In this document: piece by piece, positions 40,831-52,274 of the stretch
How the letters are laid out: the number at the start of each line of letters is the position of its first letter
Position numbering within the stretch: the stretch's first letter is position 1
DNA from: Ooceraea biroi
Taxonomy: Eukaryota > Arthropoda > Insecta > Hymenoptera > Formicidae
NCBI RefSeq assembly: GCF_003672135.1
Contig: NC_039510.1
Coordinates: forward strand, 15,500,001-15,564,000
Length of the DNA stretch: 64,000 nt
Reading direction: 5' to 3'
Translations under genes and position numbers: made by a program
The notes under the pieces: generated by a model
Databases searched by the model: none
What the model was told of the DNA's origin: nothing
Seen by the model: the letters and a program-made list of their open reading frames with translations, nothing else

Positions 40831-43309
40831 ATGGATTTATTTCGCGGGTGCTACTTCACCAATCGCGAAGTTATGCACTCTGCAAGTGACGGATTGTCAT
40901 GAATCATCTTAGGAAACATCTGCGCGGTTAATCCTTCATCATTTTTAGGAAAATATCATTTTTAGTGCAGAACAGAAATTCGAAGATCAATTTCTTGCAA
41001 GAGTATTTTTCTACCTCAAGGCTGTGAGACAAAATTAGAAAATCTTGGTTGGATATAAAAATTATTTACTTTATGCGATGAGATTATTATTGAACGTTAT
41101 TACTCCATGTCGCTGACATTGTTATATAAATCAAGATATTTATATATATTGCAATTCTTGATGTAATAAATGCTTTCTAGTTTTTTAATTAATTACGATA
41201 CCGTATTTGCAAACGTTATTTTTTAGTGAAATGGTTTGCTTTTATTACATCCCAGCATCAACACTTGACTGTAGTGATCCTACTTAAAAAGCTAAAGTGA
41301 ATTTTAAATTCTCAGCTGGTCGACTTTGAGATTTTAAATTTAAATTTCGGTGGGATTTTAAGTCGTTACGACGCAATCGGGGTAAGTGTTACGGCGAAAT
41401 TTCGATAATGCAAATGGATAGTCGAGTCAAAGTGAGACACATTTTCCGGGAGAAAATATTTGCTTTCTATACCAAATAATCCCTGACCGCCGTGCTTCTA
41501 TTTGTGGGAAAGCAATCCGCATTCGTGGTACGACACAGTTATTTTATCGCATATCTAACTTTTGCAGCTGGTGATTGAAAACGTTTTAATATTTATCGTT
41601 AATTAAATTATCTGTTTGAGACATTTTATATTTATTTAATATATTTTTCTTATAATGTATAATATATAATATTATATAACATATAAGTAATGTTTAACGT
41701 ATTTAATATGTTCGCGTATTATTTGCATCTGCCATAAAATCAAATAAATTATATAAAATATAAATAAATTATATAGAATTCTGTAATATTTTTGTGAGAC
41801 TGTAATATTTTCTGCATTTTGATATCAAATATACAGAATTTTTCGAATATGAATACGTGTCCTGTATACCCTCATTGCAAATGTATTCATCTGGCAACTG
41901 GCATGGCGTAATTAAATTGAATATATACAAAACAAAATTTAATTAAATCATTGATAAACACAGACTTTCTGCCTTAAAACTGTCTTATCTAAATATCAAA
42001 CATAAATCATGTAGATATTTCACACGATAAAAAAAACATAATTCTGCAAAAGATCACGATATTTTACAATTATGCATATTTATATCTAATTTTATTTTCA
42101 GTCTAAATATTTCTCACCTTTCACCCATAGATATTTCAATCTCTTCCAAAGACGTACTACCCTTAGCTCATGTGACGAAATATCCGTGTAAGCGTCGCTT
42201 GACCGATCGAATCTTCGATATCATCGCCTATTCAACGTTGAACGATCGACGTAGGACAATTCAATAATATTTGCATTAGAAACCGAACAAATATAACGAA
42301 GAAAAGTAATACTTAATAACATCAGTTCATAAATCTCTAACATAAATTTCTGAGAATTTAATCTCAACTTAATGAGAACGAGACGCAAAGCAAATTGCAA
42401 ATACAATAAAGATTGTATCCAAATCAAATATAAACGGATTCATTTACTTTCTAAATAAACGAGATATTATAGATGAAATTTTAAATCTGTTACAGATCAA
42501 GCTATTGTCACGTACTTGTTCATTTCAACTCCCAACTTGCCACCCACTTGGTCACCCTTCTTCGGCGGAACTATTCCGTCATTTGTCTTGCCAGCCGCGT
42601 CGCCCGAGACGATCGATGGCGGAATATTTATAATTTAAACGTGAAACTGATACGAGCGTCTTGATAGGAGATAATTGAAACGATGCTTTATGCAGATACG
42701 CGAGTTCGCGTCCCGGATAGCATGCAAATCCACGAGGGGGTTCGTGAAAGTACGTACACCGCACTTCCGCCGGCGTGAGTTTTCCCTCTCTTTTATCTCT
42801 CTTCCATTACGTGTATATTCCAATGGCGTGGAACACGGCGTAAAAAGGATAAAACGAAGGCGGACATGCCAGCTGGGAAAATATCCATAAGACGCAGAGC
42901 TGCGTCATGGCGTAATAAAAACGCCGTATGGCGAGGGGGTGATCACTTCCGCGACCGGCATCGCCGGCTTTTTGTAAGTGCTGGTATACATCGGCCGTGT
43001 CGAAAGTATATTTTTATAACGTTGCAGTTTTGCCGCGGTGATGTTATTTCGCACATGCGACAAGAGTGCAGCGATATATGCATGCAACAATGTGCGTTTA
43101 TCCAAAAGGACCATCATCCTATCTCGTTGACTGCACTTTAAAGCTCAAAATTGTGCATAAAGTATAACTCGGATTAGCATAAAATATTGCTCGATAATCA
43201 TCAATGATGGTTATTATTCAGAGAAATTTACCACCGTTACTATTATTATATGAAAGATACATTGATCGCAATCGTATTATTAAAAATTTGATTATTTCTG
43301 TCGCTGTAT
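40831..43309. other. non-coding DNA, A+T-rich then G+C-richer
   Basis: 40.8-42.5 kb is strongly A+T-rich. 42.53-43.14 kb is CpG-richer, with overlapping short frames on both strands and no recognisable product. The first ATG-initiated frames there are below 95 codons. Confidence 0.6.
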
Positions 43310-44037
43310 TTAAGGGGGGAACCTGCTTTAGAACGTTGAAAATAAGGTATAATTTTACGAATTTTTTTTGGAGAAACTATACAGCGGATCATTATAAAAC
43401 TTTGATGCATTTATTAGTACATGTTTAAAGATAAAAAAATTATTTTTTGATTTGAATATATCGCCTGTAGAGGTCGTCCTGGAGGCATCTTAGTGCAGCC
43501 GGCATTGTAAATTGGCGAGCATTCTCCTGCCTCCAAATTTCATCCAAACTGAAAAATTGAAATATTTTCTCGTTATTTATGAATTCCCATCGTCGATGAA
43601 CCTTTAATATTCATAAAAACATTAAGTTAAACAATTACTTTTGCATGAAAAAGTTCAACAACTTTGCCTAAAAATCGTACTTTTGTGTTCTAAGCTCCAC
43701 CATTTTGGCACTTTTCAACTTTTTTCTTCTCTCTTTGGTTCATCGACGATGGGAATTCATAAATAACGAGAACACATTTCAATTTTTCAGTTTAGACGAA
43801 ATTTGGAGGCAGGAGAATGCTCACCAATTTGCAATGCCGGCGACGCGGCTGTACTAAGATTTCTCCAGGACGACCTCTACAGGCGATATATTCAAATAAA
43901 AAAATAATTTTTTTTATCTTTAAACATGTACTAATAAATGCATCAAAGTTTTATAATGATCCGCTGTATAGTTTCTCCAAAAACAATTCGTAAAATATAC
44001 CTTATTTTCAGCGTTCTAAAGCAGGCTCCCCCCTTAA
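43310..44037. mobile_element. foldback transposon / long-inverted-repeat MITE
   Basis: Two arms of about 293 bp (43310-43602) and 301 bp (43737-44037) are inverted copies agreeing at well over 90% of positions by eye. They surround a 134 bp non-repetitive loop. The outer ends are TTAAGGGGGGAACCTGC and its near mirror GCAGGCTCCCCCCTTAA, so the element lies between two TTAA tetranucleotides. TTAA target sites are known for piggyBac and Kolobok elements; a TA-duplicating mariner-type element is also compatible because TTAA contains TA. There is no transposase, so it would be non-autonomous. The right arm has a 5 bp CGTCG insertion near 43850. Any transcript crossing it would fold into a nearly 300 bp duplex. 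Confidence 0.85.
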
Positions 44038-44249
44038 CGAGAATCGGAGCGAAAAGTCACTCTCTCTTTTCAATCTTAAAGGCAGTCACAGCAATTACAA
44101 ATATTACTCCGTTTCTCTCGGTCACAATTGATGTTTCAAATATAATTTTCTATAAAATATCACCAGCTTTGTTGTCGAGTATTTCATTTCATTGCATGGA
44201 ATTCGCATTAAACGAAATAATCGACTTTATCTTCAAAGATTCTCCCTTT

Positions 44250-44286
44250 ATGGAGACATGAGATAAAATGGAGACATGTTGATAAA
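44250..44286. repeat. 18-19 bp tandem duplication
   Basis: ATGGAGACATGAGATAAA is followed directly by ATGGAGACATGTTGATAAA. Confidence 0.9.
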
Positions 44287-45720
44287 ATCATCCTGTCAAA
44301 AGCAGTACCAACATGAAAGGATGCACGATGCACGTATACAGTTGTTTCTGCGGTAAGAAGACAAGACAAAAGGAAAGCTTTCCCGAAAAAAATCCAAAAA
44401 ATGTTATCGCGACGTTGCAATTTGATTTGTGCTTCGGCTGTTAACGAAAATACGTGGAAAAGCGAGAAAACGAAGAAATGTAGACGATCGTGTCAGAAGC
44501 ACGTATCGGCGAGCGAAATATCGCGGTGTGAAACTTTATTATCGCGCGAAAAGAGTGTACGCGGGATGATTTCCGTGTTATTTATATTCGCACGTAAATG
44601 CCGTTATTCCGAATAAATTCAGAGCGGTGTTAAAATGCGAATCCCCGCCGTTCGACGAGCAAAATATGCGAAACGCGTTTGTACGGTGCCATTTCGCGCT
44701 GTCAAATATTTATATGCTGTGCTTTATCTTCAAAGGACTCGTGTACGTATAGTCTGGGAACGTTGATAAACGCGTATCGATCGCGCGGGAGAGGCGGTGA
44801 ATCCGATTATTTCTGCTTAGCGAAGAACCTGAGTAAACACATCGGATGCACAGCCGAAGGAAGAGAACGCAACCGCTCGTTGCGAGATCGTTCATTTGTA
44901 GCGCGAAATTCATCGAAACTCTCGTCTCCGTACACCCTCTCGAACTATCCATTGTCGTCGATTCGATTAAGCCGCAGCCGCTTGAGCTCAAAGTGAAACG
45001 AAAATGCCGCTATTGTATAAATGATCGGACAATTAAACAGTGTCCGAGTTTCAAATTTTCCAGTTTAATTATTTTTGACGGAGTTCTTGGGGATCTACAG
45101 GCAGCACGGCAGCAAGTTACCATTTCGTGGCATGCCTAAGAAATCATTGGATTCAGGACTCTAGGCAGAATGAAGAGAAATAGTATGAAGAAAATAGCGT
45201 TACTTTAAGATTACTTCAACAATCACTTGAAATTTTAGATAAATCAATCAACTTTTATTACTTGACCCTCGCGTAACGTTGGATCTAATGGACAGCCTTG
45301 AGATGTCCTGTGTTCTGGTATATCATTGACATCTGCTCATTCCTCAACAGTGGACAATATTGCGCCCGAGCCGATCGGGAAACGTTTATGATAATAGCGG
45401 GGAATGCGGAACACGGGATAATCTTGTGACAAAGCCGAAAATAATTGCGATCGCAGAGTCATTCCATTCGAAACGTGCCTTCAACACGCCTCGTTCAAGA
45501 GGGTCCAAGAAATCAATATTCTCGCGACAATGTCCGACGCAGGCAGGCACGTTATGACGTGCGCGTGTGCTACCAAGATGATTGTGGATCTGTGAATCTA
45601 GAAATTGGAACAGAGACCACGATTAATCGAAAACTTGTAGAGCTTAAGCCCACGCGCGCACGTCCTCTTGATTGAAACGCATATGCGGATTAGGGATGCG
45701 TGGGATTGGCGGATACGATG
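44287..45720. other. moderately G+C-rich non-coding block
   Basis: Short overlapping frames up to 105 codons occur on both strands from 44400 to 45680. None has a recognisable domain. This may be a regulatory region or decayed sequence. Confidence 0.45.
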
Positions 45721-48700
45721 TTCAGGTCAGCGTGATCTATGCATCAGCAATATCATTGATGCAATACCGAGAGAAGCTAGGGCACGGGCGTCGGCACGGT
45801 TGAAGCTATTAAACTGATTCAATATTGCTTAGGTCTATTTAGATCCGAGCGAATTAGATTAAATTGTGAGCTCAGTTGTGTGTACGAGATCGCTAATGTC
45901 TCTGATGCTGCGTTTCACGTCTGAAACAATCAAAGATACTCTGTGCGTGTCTCCTAAATATACGTGCATTTATCATTGTTAGGTATCATGTATATCTTAT
46001 TTATTATATATTTTGATAGAGATAATATGATATAAATGGAAATATAAATGCTGATCCCATTATTCACTTGCACGTTAATCTTTGGCTTGTACAATGCGAT
46101 ATTGGTTGTTATCAGAAATTTTATCGCAAAATAAGTTTTTTAAATATAGAAATATTTAAAGAGTTCTTCTTGCTTATATTGCTTAGCGCACATTGTAAGT
46201 GTGTAAAAAATTATTTTTAACACTGTGAGAGATATTACTAAATATTTCGCCAACAATTTATCAACGTTCGCGCTATGAATTCCTCGTCGAGATAACGCAA
46301 TTGAGGCGAACTCTATCGCGATGCTCCATCGTGTGCGAAAAATTTGCGTGGAGAATGGCTAAATATTTTGAAGCGATATCGAGATCGTTAAAAGCATCTC
46401 TGCAATATTGCAAAAACTGTTATCATACAAATTCGATTTCTATTCTTATCGAACATGGTATGTGATCGCGTAGATATAAATGACTGCAATAACAAATCGG
46501 AGATATATAGACATACAATGTGCTTCCACGAACCGTGAAAAGTAAAAAAGAAAAATATAAAATCGATTATGGTCGCAATAAATTGTGTATCCACACAATT
46601 GCATCCACTCATTGTTACTTTAAAAATATTATATCAGCAGACATAGGTCGATATAAGGCAATTATTATCGATTAACCGAACATTTCGCTGAAACATTGCG
46701 CTGCCATCACCACTCACACGAAACGACCGCGTTATTACATTGATTGTACAATGATTCATCACCTTTTATTTTTACAAGACACGTCGCAGCAACTCGTGAC
46801 GAAAATGCGTTTCGAAATGCTCGTCAAAACGTGACGCAACGTGACATGACGTGAGGCAGAAACTGGCGGTCGCGCATTGCAAAAGTTGTAATACGCCGAC
46901 ATGGCGCGGCAAGTATTGCAGAAATACGTTCCTAAAAATTTCATTCAATGTCGCCACGGGAATGGTGCACGCGGCCGACATTTCGTAAAAATTCAATTTG
47001 CCTCTTACCTTTCTTGACATGTTGCACCGCAATGGACACCACGCCAACTTCCTGAAACAGACAAGTAAGCGTTTCATGAAGGAAAAGTTGCATTCTTGAT
47101 TCGTGAACGAAAAGAAATCTCTATCTTTAGTCTCAAGTCTTACAGTCTCATTTAAAATAAAGTGAAGGCAAATGTTGTCACTTTGTTTTTTTTTCTAATT
47201 CTGTCCTCAGTAACAAAATAAATGTGCATAAATCTGCGATGTAAATTTACAATATTAGCTGCAATGACATTTTGATATTTCGAAAAGTTGAGATCTGTTC
47301 AAAGCAAGCAAAATTATTTTTCGTATAAAATAATGAGAGAAAAGAGTAACCTTAACAAATTGAAACATTCAATTTTAATTAAAAGAGATTGAATTTAGTT
47401 TTCAATATTGTTCAGTCATACTATTTTGAGATAGTCCAATAACCCAGAATACTTTTTTCCAATTTATTTTTCTTTGTCGAAAAATAAAAATATGTTTTTG
47501 ATTCACTTTTCAAAACAATAAATATGCATATAAATGGTCTAGAAAAATGGAACTATGTAGTCTATGACAGAAAGATTAGATTTATTCATCAAATTTATTA
47601 TCCATCACCTTTTAACATGAATGAAAATTCCATCAGCGAATAAGCAAGTGGTCACATCGACGCTTTTATATAACTTTGCTTGGCTGCGTTTTATTTATTT
47701 ATTCATCAAGTACATGCTCGCAAAAGGATAATCACTGATAATTCTAAAAATTTCATCTTCTATTTTAACAAATTCTTTCCCTTCAAAACATTAGAAATAT
47801 AATTAATTGCATCTCTTTAAATAAAATTTTGATATCAATTTGATCTCGATTTATGTCAATCAAACTTTAATTTGGAGTTTCGTCCAGAAGTCAAGGAGAG
47901 AGAAACAAAACGCCATGAAATTTTCACAAAAAGCAAATTCTCGTCGAGTTGTATGAAGAACCATCATATTATACGTATATGGATTTTCCGTTATATCCCA
48001 TGTAATATTAACATGCGACGAGGGACCCGCCGAAACTCAACGCAAAACGCTTATGTTTTATCATACCATGGGTATCCAATAATTAAATAGATAAACAGAG
48101 ATTACAGTATAGCAGAAAATATACGGTTGTTTCCAATATTCCCAAAGGCAAACTCTACATTGAATCGGGTGAATTATCCTACATTTCACGGTTATCAGCG
48201 ATGCGGTTATCATACTCATTATTTATATATTTATTGTACTGTCATCCGCGGAATCGAAACGCTATCGCTACTATCACGTAATAGTGATACATAGATGTAT
48301 GTTTCCACTTAACAATGATGATGATGTCGGCAGAAATAATTTTGATCACCGAAACGAATTGTGCGTACCCGACAAATATGTCGCGAACAATTCAAAATCG
48401 TAAAATAAAGGTCAAATTCCTTGCCAATTCCAATAATTAATATCATATTTTTCCGCATGGGCAAGCAATCGAAATTAAATATTGACGATCATCATTAACT
48501 TTGAATGAGTAATACGCTTCAATGTTCAAATCACGAAAGTAAATTAATAAAACTATTATGGGGGAATGCAATTCCCGCGAAACAATCATGAGATAAATCT
48601 GATTTAAAGTGTCTCGCTGCAAAATCTACTGCGGAATACATATAACATCAATAAAATAAAATGTTCATGCTAAAAAGTCATGATAAGTCTACCTCTATAA

Positions 48701-48829
48701 ACGGGGCAACGACTACTGCGACGTGTGCACGATGAATGGCCGTGATACCCGAGTGTCGCGATAAAGGGATAAATCCACTTAAAACCTCATCCATTATACC
48801 GCTTTCTTCCACGAGCATTTGTGTAACGC
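45721..48829. other. A+T-rich non-coding DNA
   Basis: No gene was recognised. A short run of ACGTGAC-type words lies at about 46830-46855. Confidence 0.65.
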
Positions 48830-48923
48830 ACACAGTGAAATGGACCCCCCCCCCGGTTTTTAAATAACTGGGAGCATTTCCCAGTTATTTAAAAACCGGG
48901 GGGGGGGGTCCATTTCACTGTGT
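48830..48923. repeat. 94 bp near-perfect hairpin with C/G tract
   Basis: The left arm (48830-48873) begins ACACAGTGAAATGGA, then has ten C, GG, and TTTTTAAATAACTGGGA. The right arm (48879-48923) mirrors it with eleven G instead of ten C. The loop is 5 bases. The arms otherwise match perfectly, so the structure is young or kept identical. No clear target duplication was seen. It may be a minimal foldback MITE. Confidence 0.93.
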
Positions 48924-48988
48924 AGGCCATTCCGCGCGCCACTTCACAATAATCTGCGCAGTTCCACAAGTCGCACTGGTAGACTCAT

Positions 48989-50006
48989 TATTTCTCTGTG
49001 TGTGTGAAGCTGGCGTATCATTTCGCGGAAAATCATTAATTATTGAGAGTTCTGGCTCCCTTTTTAATAGTTCTAGAGTTCCTGATAGGTTAAACACATA
49101 GTTCTGGCCATTAAAGCGAAAAAATCGCATACTGCAAAGTGAGACGCCAACTTCACGCAGCGTCTCACTTTCTCCTGCGACAGTTTCCGCCATAATTCTG
49201 GCTAGATTTTAAAAGATCTACAGTTCTACATGAGTTCTAGAAAGAGTTCTAGCGAAAAAATTTTTTTTCATCTTTTTATAATTATTAAAGCTAAAAAATG
49301 TTTAAGGGAATGACGACTGGTTAATTTCAGAGAGTTCTGTGCTTTATGAAATATTTCTCGTGTAGTTCTGAACATATTTAACCATTTTCCAAAGAGTTCT
49401 GAATGCAAACATTAACAATTATTTAATAAAAAATTTTTATCGTCCGAGAAAGACGGATATACAGAGATATGGGTGAGACGCTGGTCGATTTTCGAGAGTT
49501 CTGTGAAGATTAAAATATTTCTCGTATAGTTCTGAACGTATTTAAGCGTATTCCAAAGAGTTCTGACCGCAAACATTAACAATTATTTAATAAAAAATTT
49601 TTATCGTACGAGAAAGACGTATCTAAGGAGATATACATGAGGCGCTGGTCGATTATCGAGGTTTCTGCTTATTCTAAAACAGTTCTCGTATAGTTCCGGA
49701 CATGTGCAATGCCTTTCCAAAGAGTTCTGATAGGAAGAACGATTAGAAAATTTTTGAAAAAGTTATTTCGCCCAAAGAGTGGACGTTTTCGACTTTACCA
49801 GTGAGACGCTGGTTGATTTTCGAGAGTTCTGCTTATTCTAAAACAGTTCTCGTATAGTTCGGGACATGTACAATGCCTTTCCAAAGAGTTCTGACAGGAA
49901 GAACAATTAGAAAATTTTTTTTAAAATTATTTCACCCGAAGAATGGACTCAATAATTAATGATTTTCCGCGAAATGATACGCCAGCTTCACACACACTAT
50001 TTCTCT
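48989..50006. mobile_element. non-autonomous DNA transposon, 1000 bp, 9 bp target duplication (MULE- or Merlin-like)
   Basis: The element occupies 48998-49997 and is flanked by identical 9 bp copies of TATTTCTCT at 48989-48997 and 49998-50006. Its ends are perfect 50 bp inverted repeats (48998-49047 and 49948-49997) beginning GTGTGTGTGAAGCTGGCG. A 9 bp duplication is typical of Mutator-like elements and also occurs in Merlin; hAT elements make 8 bp. The interior has no transposase and consists of a roughly 260 bp leader and four tandem 164 bp units. A small hairpin, AGTGAGACGC with its mirror, lies at about 49138-49168. Perfect inverted repeats and an intact duplication suggest recent mobilisation by a transposase elsewhere in the genome. 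Superfamily assignment is inference. Confidence 0.82.
49310..49947 (+). repeat. four tandem units of about 164 bp inside the transposon
   Basis: Units start near 49310, 49475, 49639 and 49803. Each begins with a form of GAGACGCTGGTCGATTTTCGA and contains CCAAAGAGTTCTGA near its middle. Units 1 and 2 share a second half with AACAATTATTTAATAAAAAA; units 3 and 4 share a different second half with GAAGAACRATTAGAAAATTTTT. The last unit is cut short by the right inverted repeat. Confidence 0.85.
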
Positions 50007-52256
50007 TGAATCTAAGGAACGATGCTTAAATATAGATATGCTTACGACAAGTTTATGTACTATTACTGCAGGAGAAGGACAAGTTCTATTAATTAATCAT
50101 TTGTGTTGTATAATACAAAATGCTCGTGACAGCTATTGCGAGAAGCTTCAACGAGGGAATCAATATTGTACTTATTTTATCTATATCCACACGCGCAAAC
50201 ACTGACACGCTATTAAGCAGCAACAATTATTGCCAGCGGCAAGGTATGGCCAGAGGTAATATATCATTTGGTCAACATTTATTCTTAATGCATATGCTCG
50301 CGCGCGAGAGTACATATCGATCCGCAATACTTAATACGCGAAGTTTATATGCTGCGTAAATTTCTTTCCCTTTTAAGCAGAAAGCAATCGAGAATAGTAG
50401 CACATCGTACGATCAACAGAGCTATATTAATATTTTTTGATGGTTATTAAGGGAGGAATAACTAATATAAGGAAGGAATAATAGAGCGATATGCGGAGAT
50501 TCTAGGATTCAAAATGCACCTATACGATTATTATGAGAATCCAAGGTCCGGAATAGTCGAGAAATTCGAAGATTTTACGATCTACCGACAATAACCGACC
50601 AACAGGTCCCCCGTTTTCCTCGATAGCATGCTCGTCCGGAAGCTTGGCGACCTCGTATAAATCTCGGGATGGCAAATGGGACTTCCAGAGAAATGCGCAG
50701 GAACGTCGCCGGCCACGGTCCAAGGAAGAGGGCCTTTGTCATTTCTCCGGCAGTGCACCGGCTGACTAGTGTCGCCGATTACTACTCGTTCCTCAGCGCT
50801 TTATTTCACAAGACACCACCAACAGTTACTTTTATGTTAGCACGCTGAAGCTCGTTCGGCTATAAAGATATTAGGTACTTTGCAGATGACTGCCAGGATC
50901 TTAAATCGTCGGAACGTCGTTTACGCTAATTACGAAATCAGATCATTCGTTATTTAATGAATAAAGTTTTGCTCAGATAAATTAATGAATTTGAACTGTT
51001 AGAAATAACCAGCTGATGGAAGACTGATGCAGTTCGTATCGCAATTCTTTTTTTCCGTTTTTCTCTCACTCTATCGATGTCGCGAAAAATCCGATGGAAG
51101 TACAATACTTCACGTAACTATCGTGAAGTACGCGGTGTGTTTTCGAATCGCGGAAAGAGAAATTGGTTTCGGTTTCTGTGCCGTGCAACTGTGCCCTAAA
51201 TTCGTTCTCTTTTCCCGATTTTTCCATCGCTCAGAATCATAAAACGAAAACGAGCACACTCAATAAGGTTTACGCGATTAATTAAAATTAGAACAGAATT
51301 GCCGCGATTTTATCGATGCTTCCGCCAGTATTACAAGTAGCAAAATTTAGTAACCATAAAAACTCGACGGTAGAAACTGCAATTTGGTGTCGTAAATATT
51401 ATTAATCCGTCAAGAATTCGCGATTCGTAAGTTATTTTATTTTTTAGAAAAGTCACTCAAGGATTATTCACGTATTCGTTCACGTGTCAAAATAGCGACT
51501 TAGAGAATTAATATAATAATTTTTTAACATTAAATAATCTTGTGATTATTATAAGTTTTTAAACGACATTGTAAACTTTGATTATTTAGAATGTGCAAAG
51601 CTTATTTGAAATGCAAAAGCTAAAAAACAGCAAAAAGACAAACAAATTTTCAGCAAAGTCTCAAATTATTACAGGAATTATCTTGAAAACAGAAGAGAGA
51701 AGATTACGTAGTAAACTGTAATATAACATATCCATGGACGCACACAAAGTATTAGTCTCGTAAATAATGGTCAAGTTTAAATTAGTTTCATTAATTAAAC
51801 TTTGATTTTGAAATTTTAAATGAAATGGATGGACACAAACTGACAGACTGTCTTTTCACCGATAATTAGTTAATTAGTAACGATAGTAACTAGTAATTTA
51901 TTTCAAAATTCAACTAATCATTCCCGGAGTTCTACTTCGCCTCATGTCACGTTAAACAGCGAGTTCGATTTTCAAAGTTATTGCTAAGCACACAGAATTA
52001 ATTCGCTCGAACTCGCACCACGAGTTGCCCCATATTATTGCTGAATTTCTCCTCGATATCTCATCCTAATCAGAAGGGTAGGAAGAGAAATGGATGAACT
52101 TCTTGATCCAGGGCGAAAGTTAGGTCACGCTATTGATTGGAAACGTTGACTGATCTCGTACTTCCGCAACGAAATTCGTCGACTGCATGATGACCACGCA
52201 GTTCACGTAAACAGCAATGTTTTTATATCACGAGTTTGTTTCGGAATTTCAGGAGC
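50007..52256. other. non-coding DNA
   Basis: No gene was recognised. A slightly G+C-richer patch at 50.5-50.8 kb has a 67-codon minus frame without recognisable features. Confidence 0.65.
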
Positions 52257-52274
52257 ATCTCTCTCTCTCTCTCT
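52257..52274. repeat. (CT)n microsatellite
   Basis: A short pure CT run followed by a T/C-rich stretch. Confidence 0.9.
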
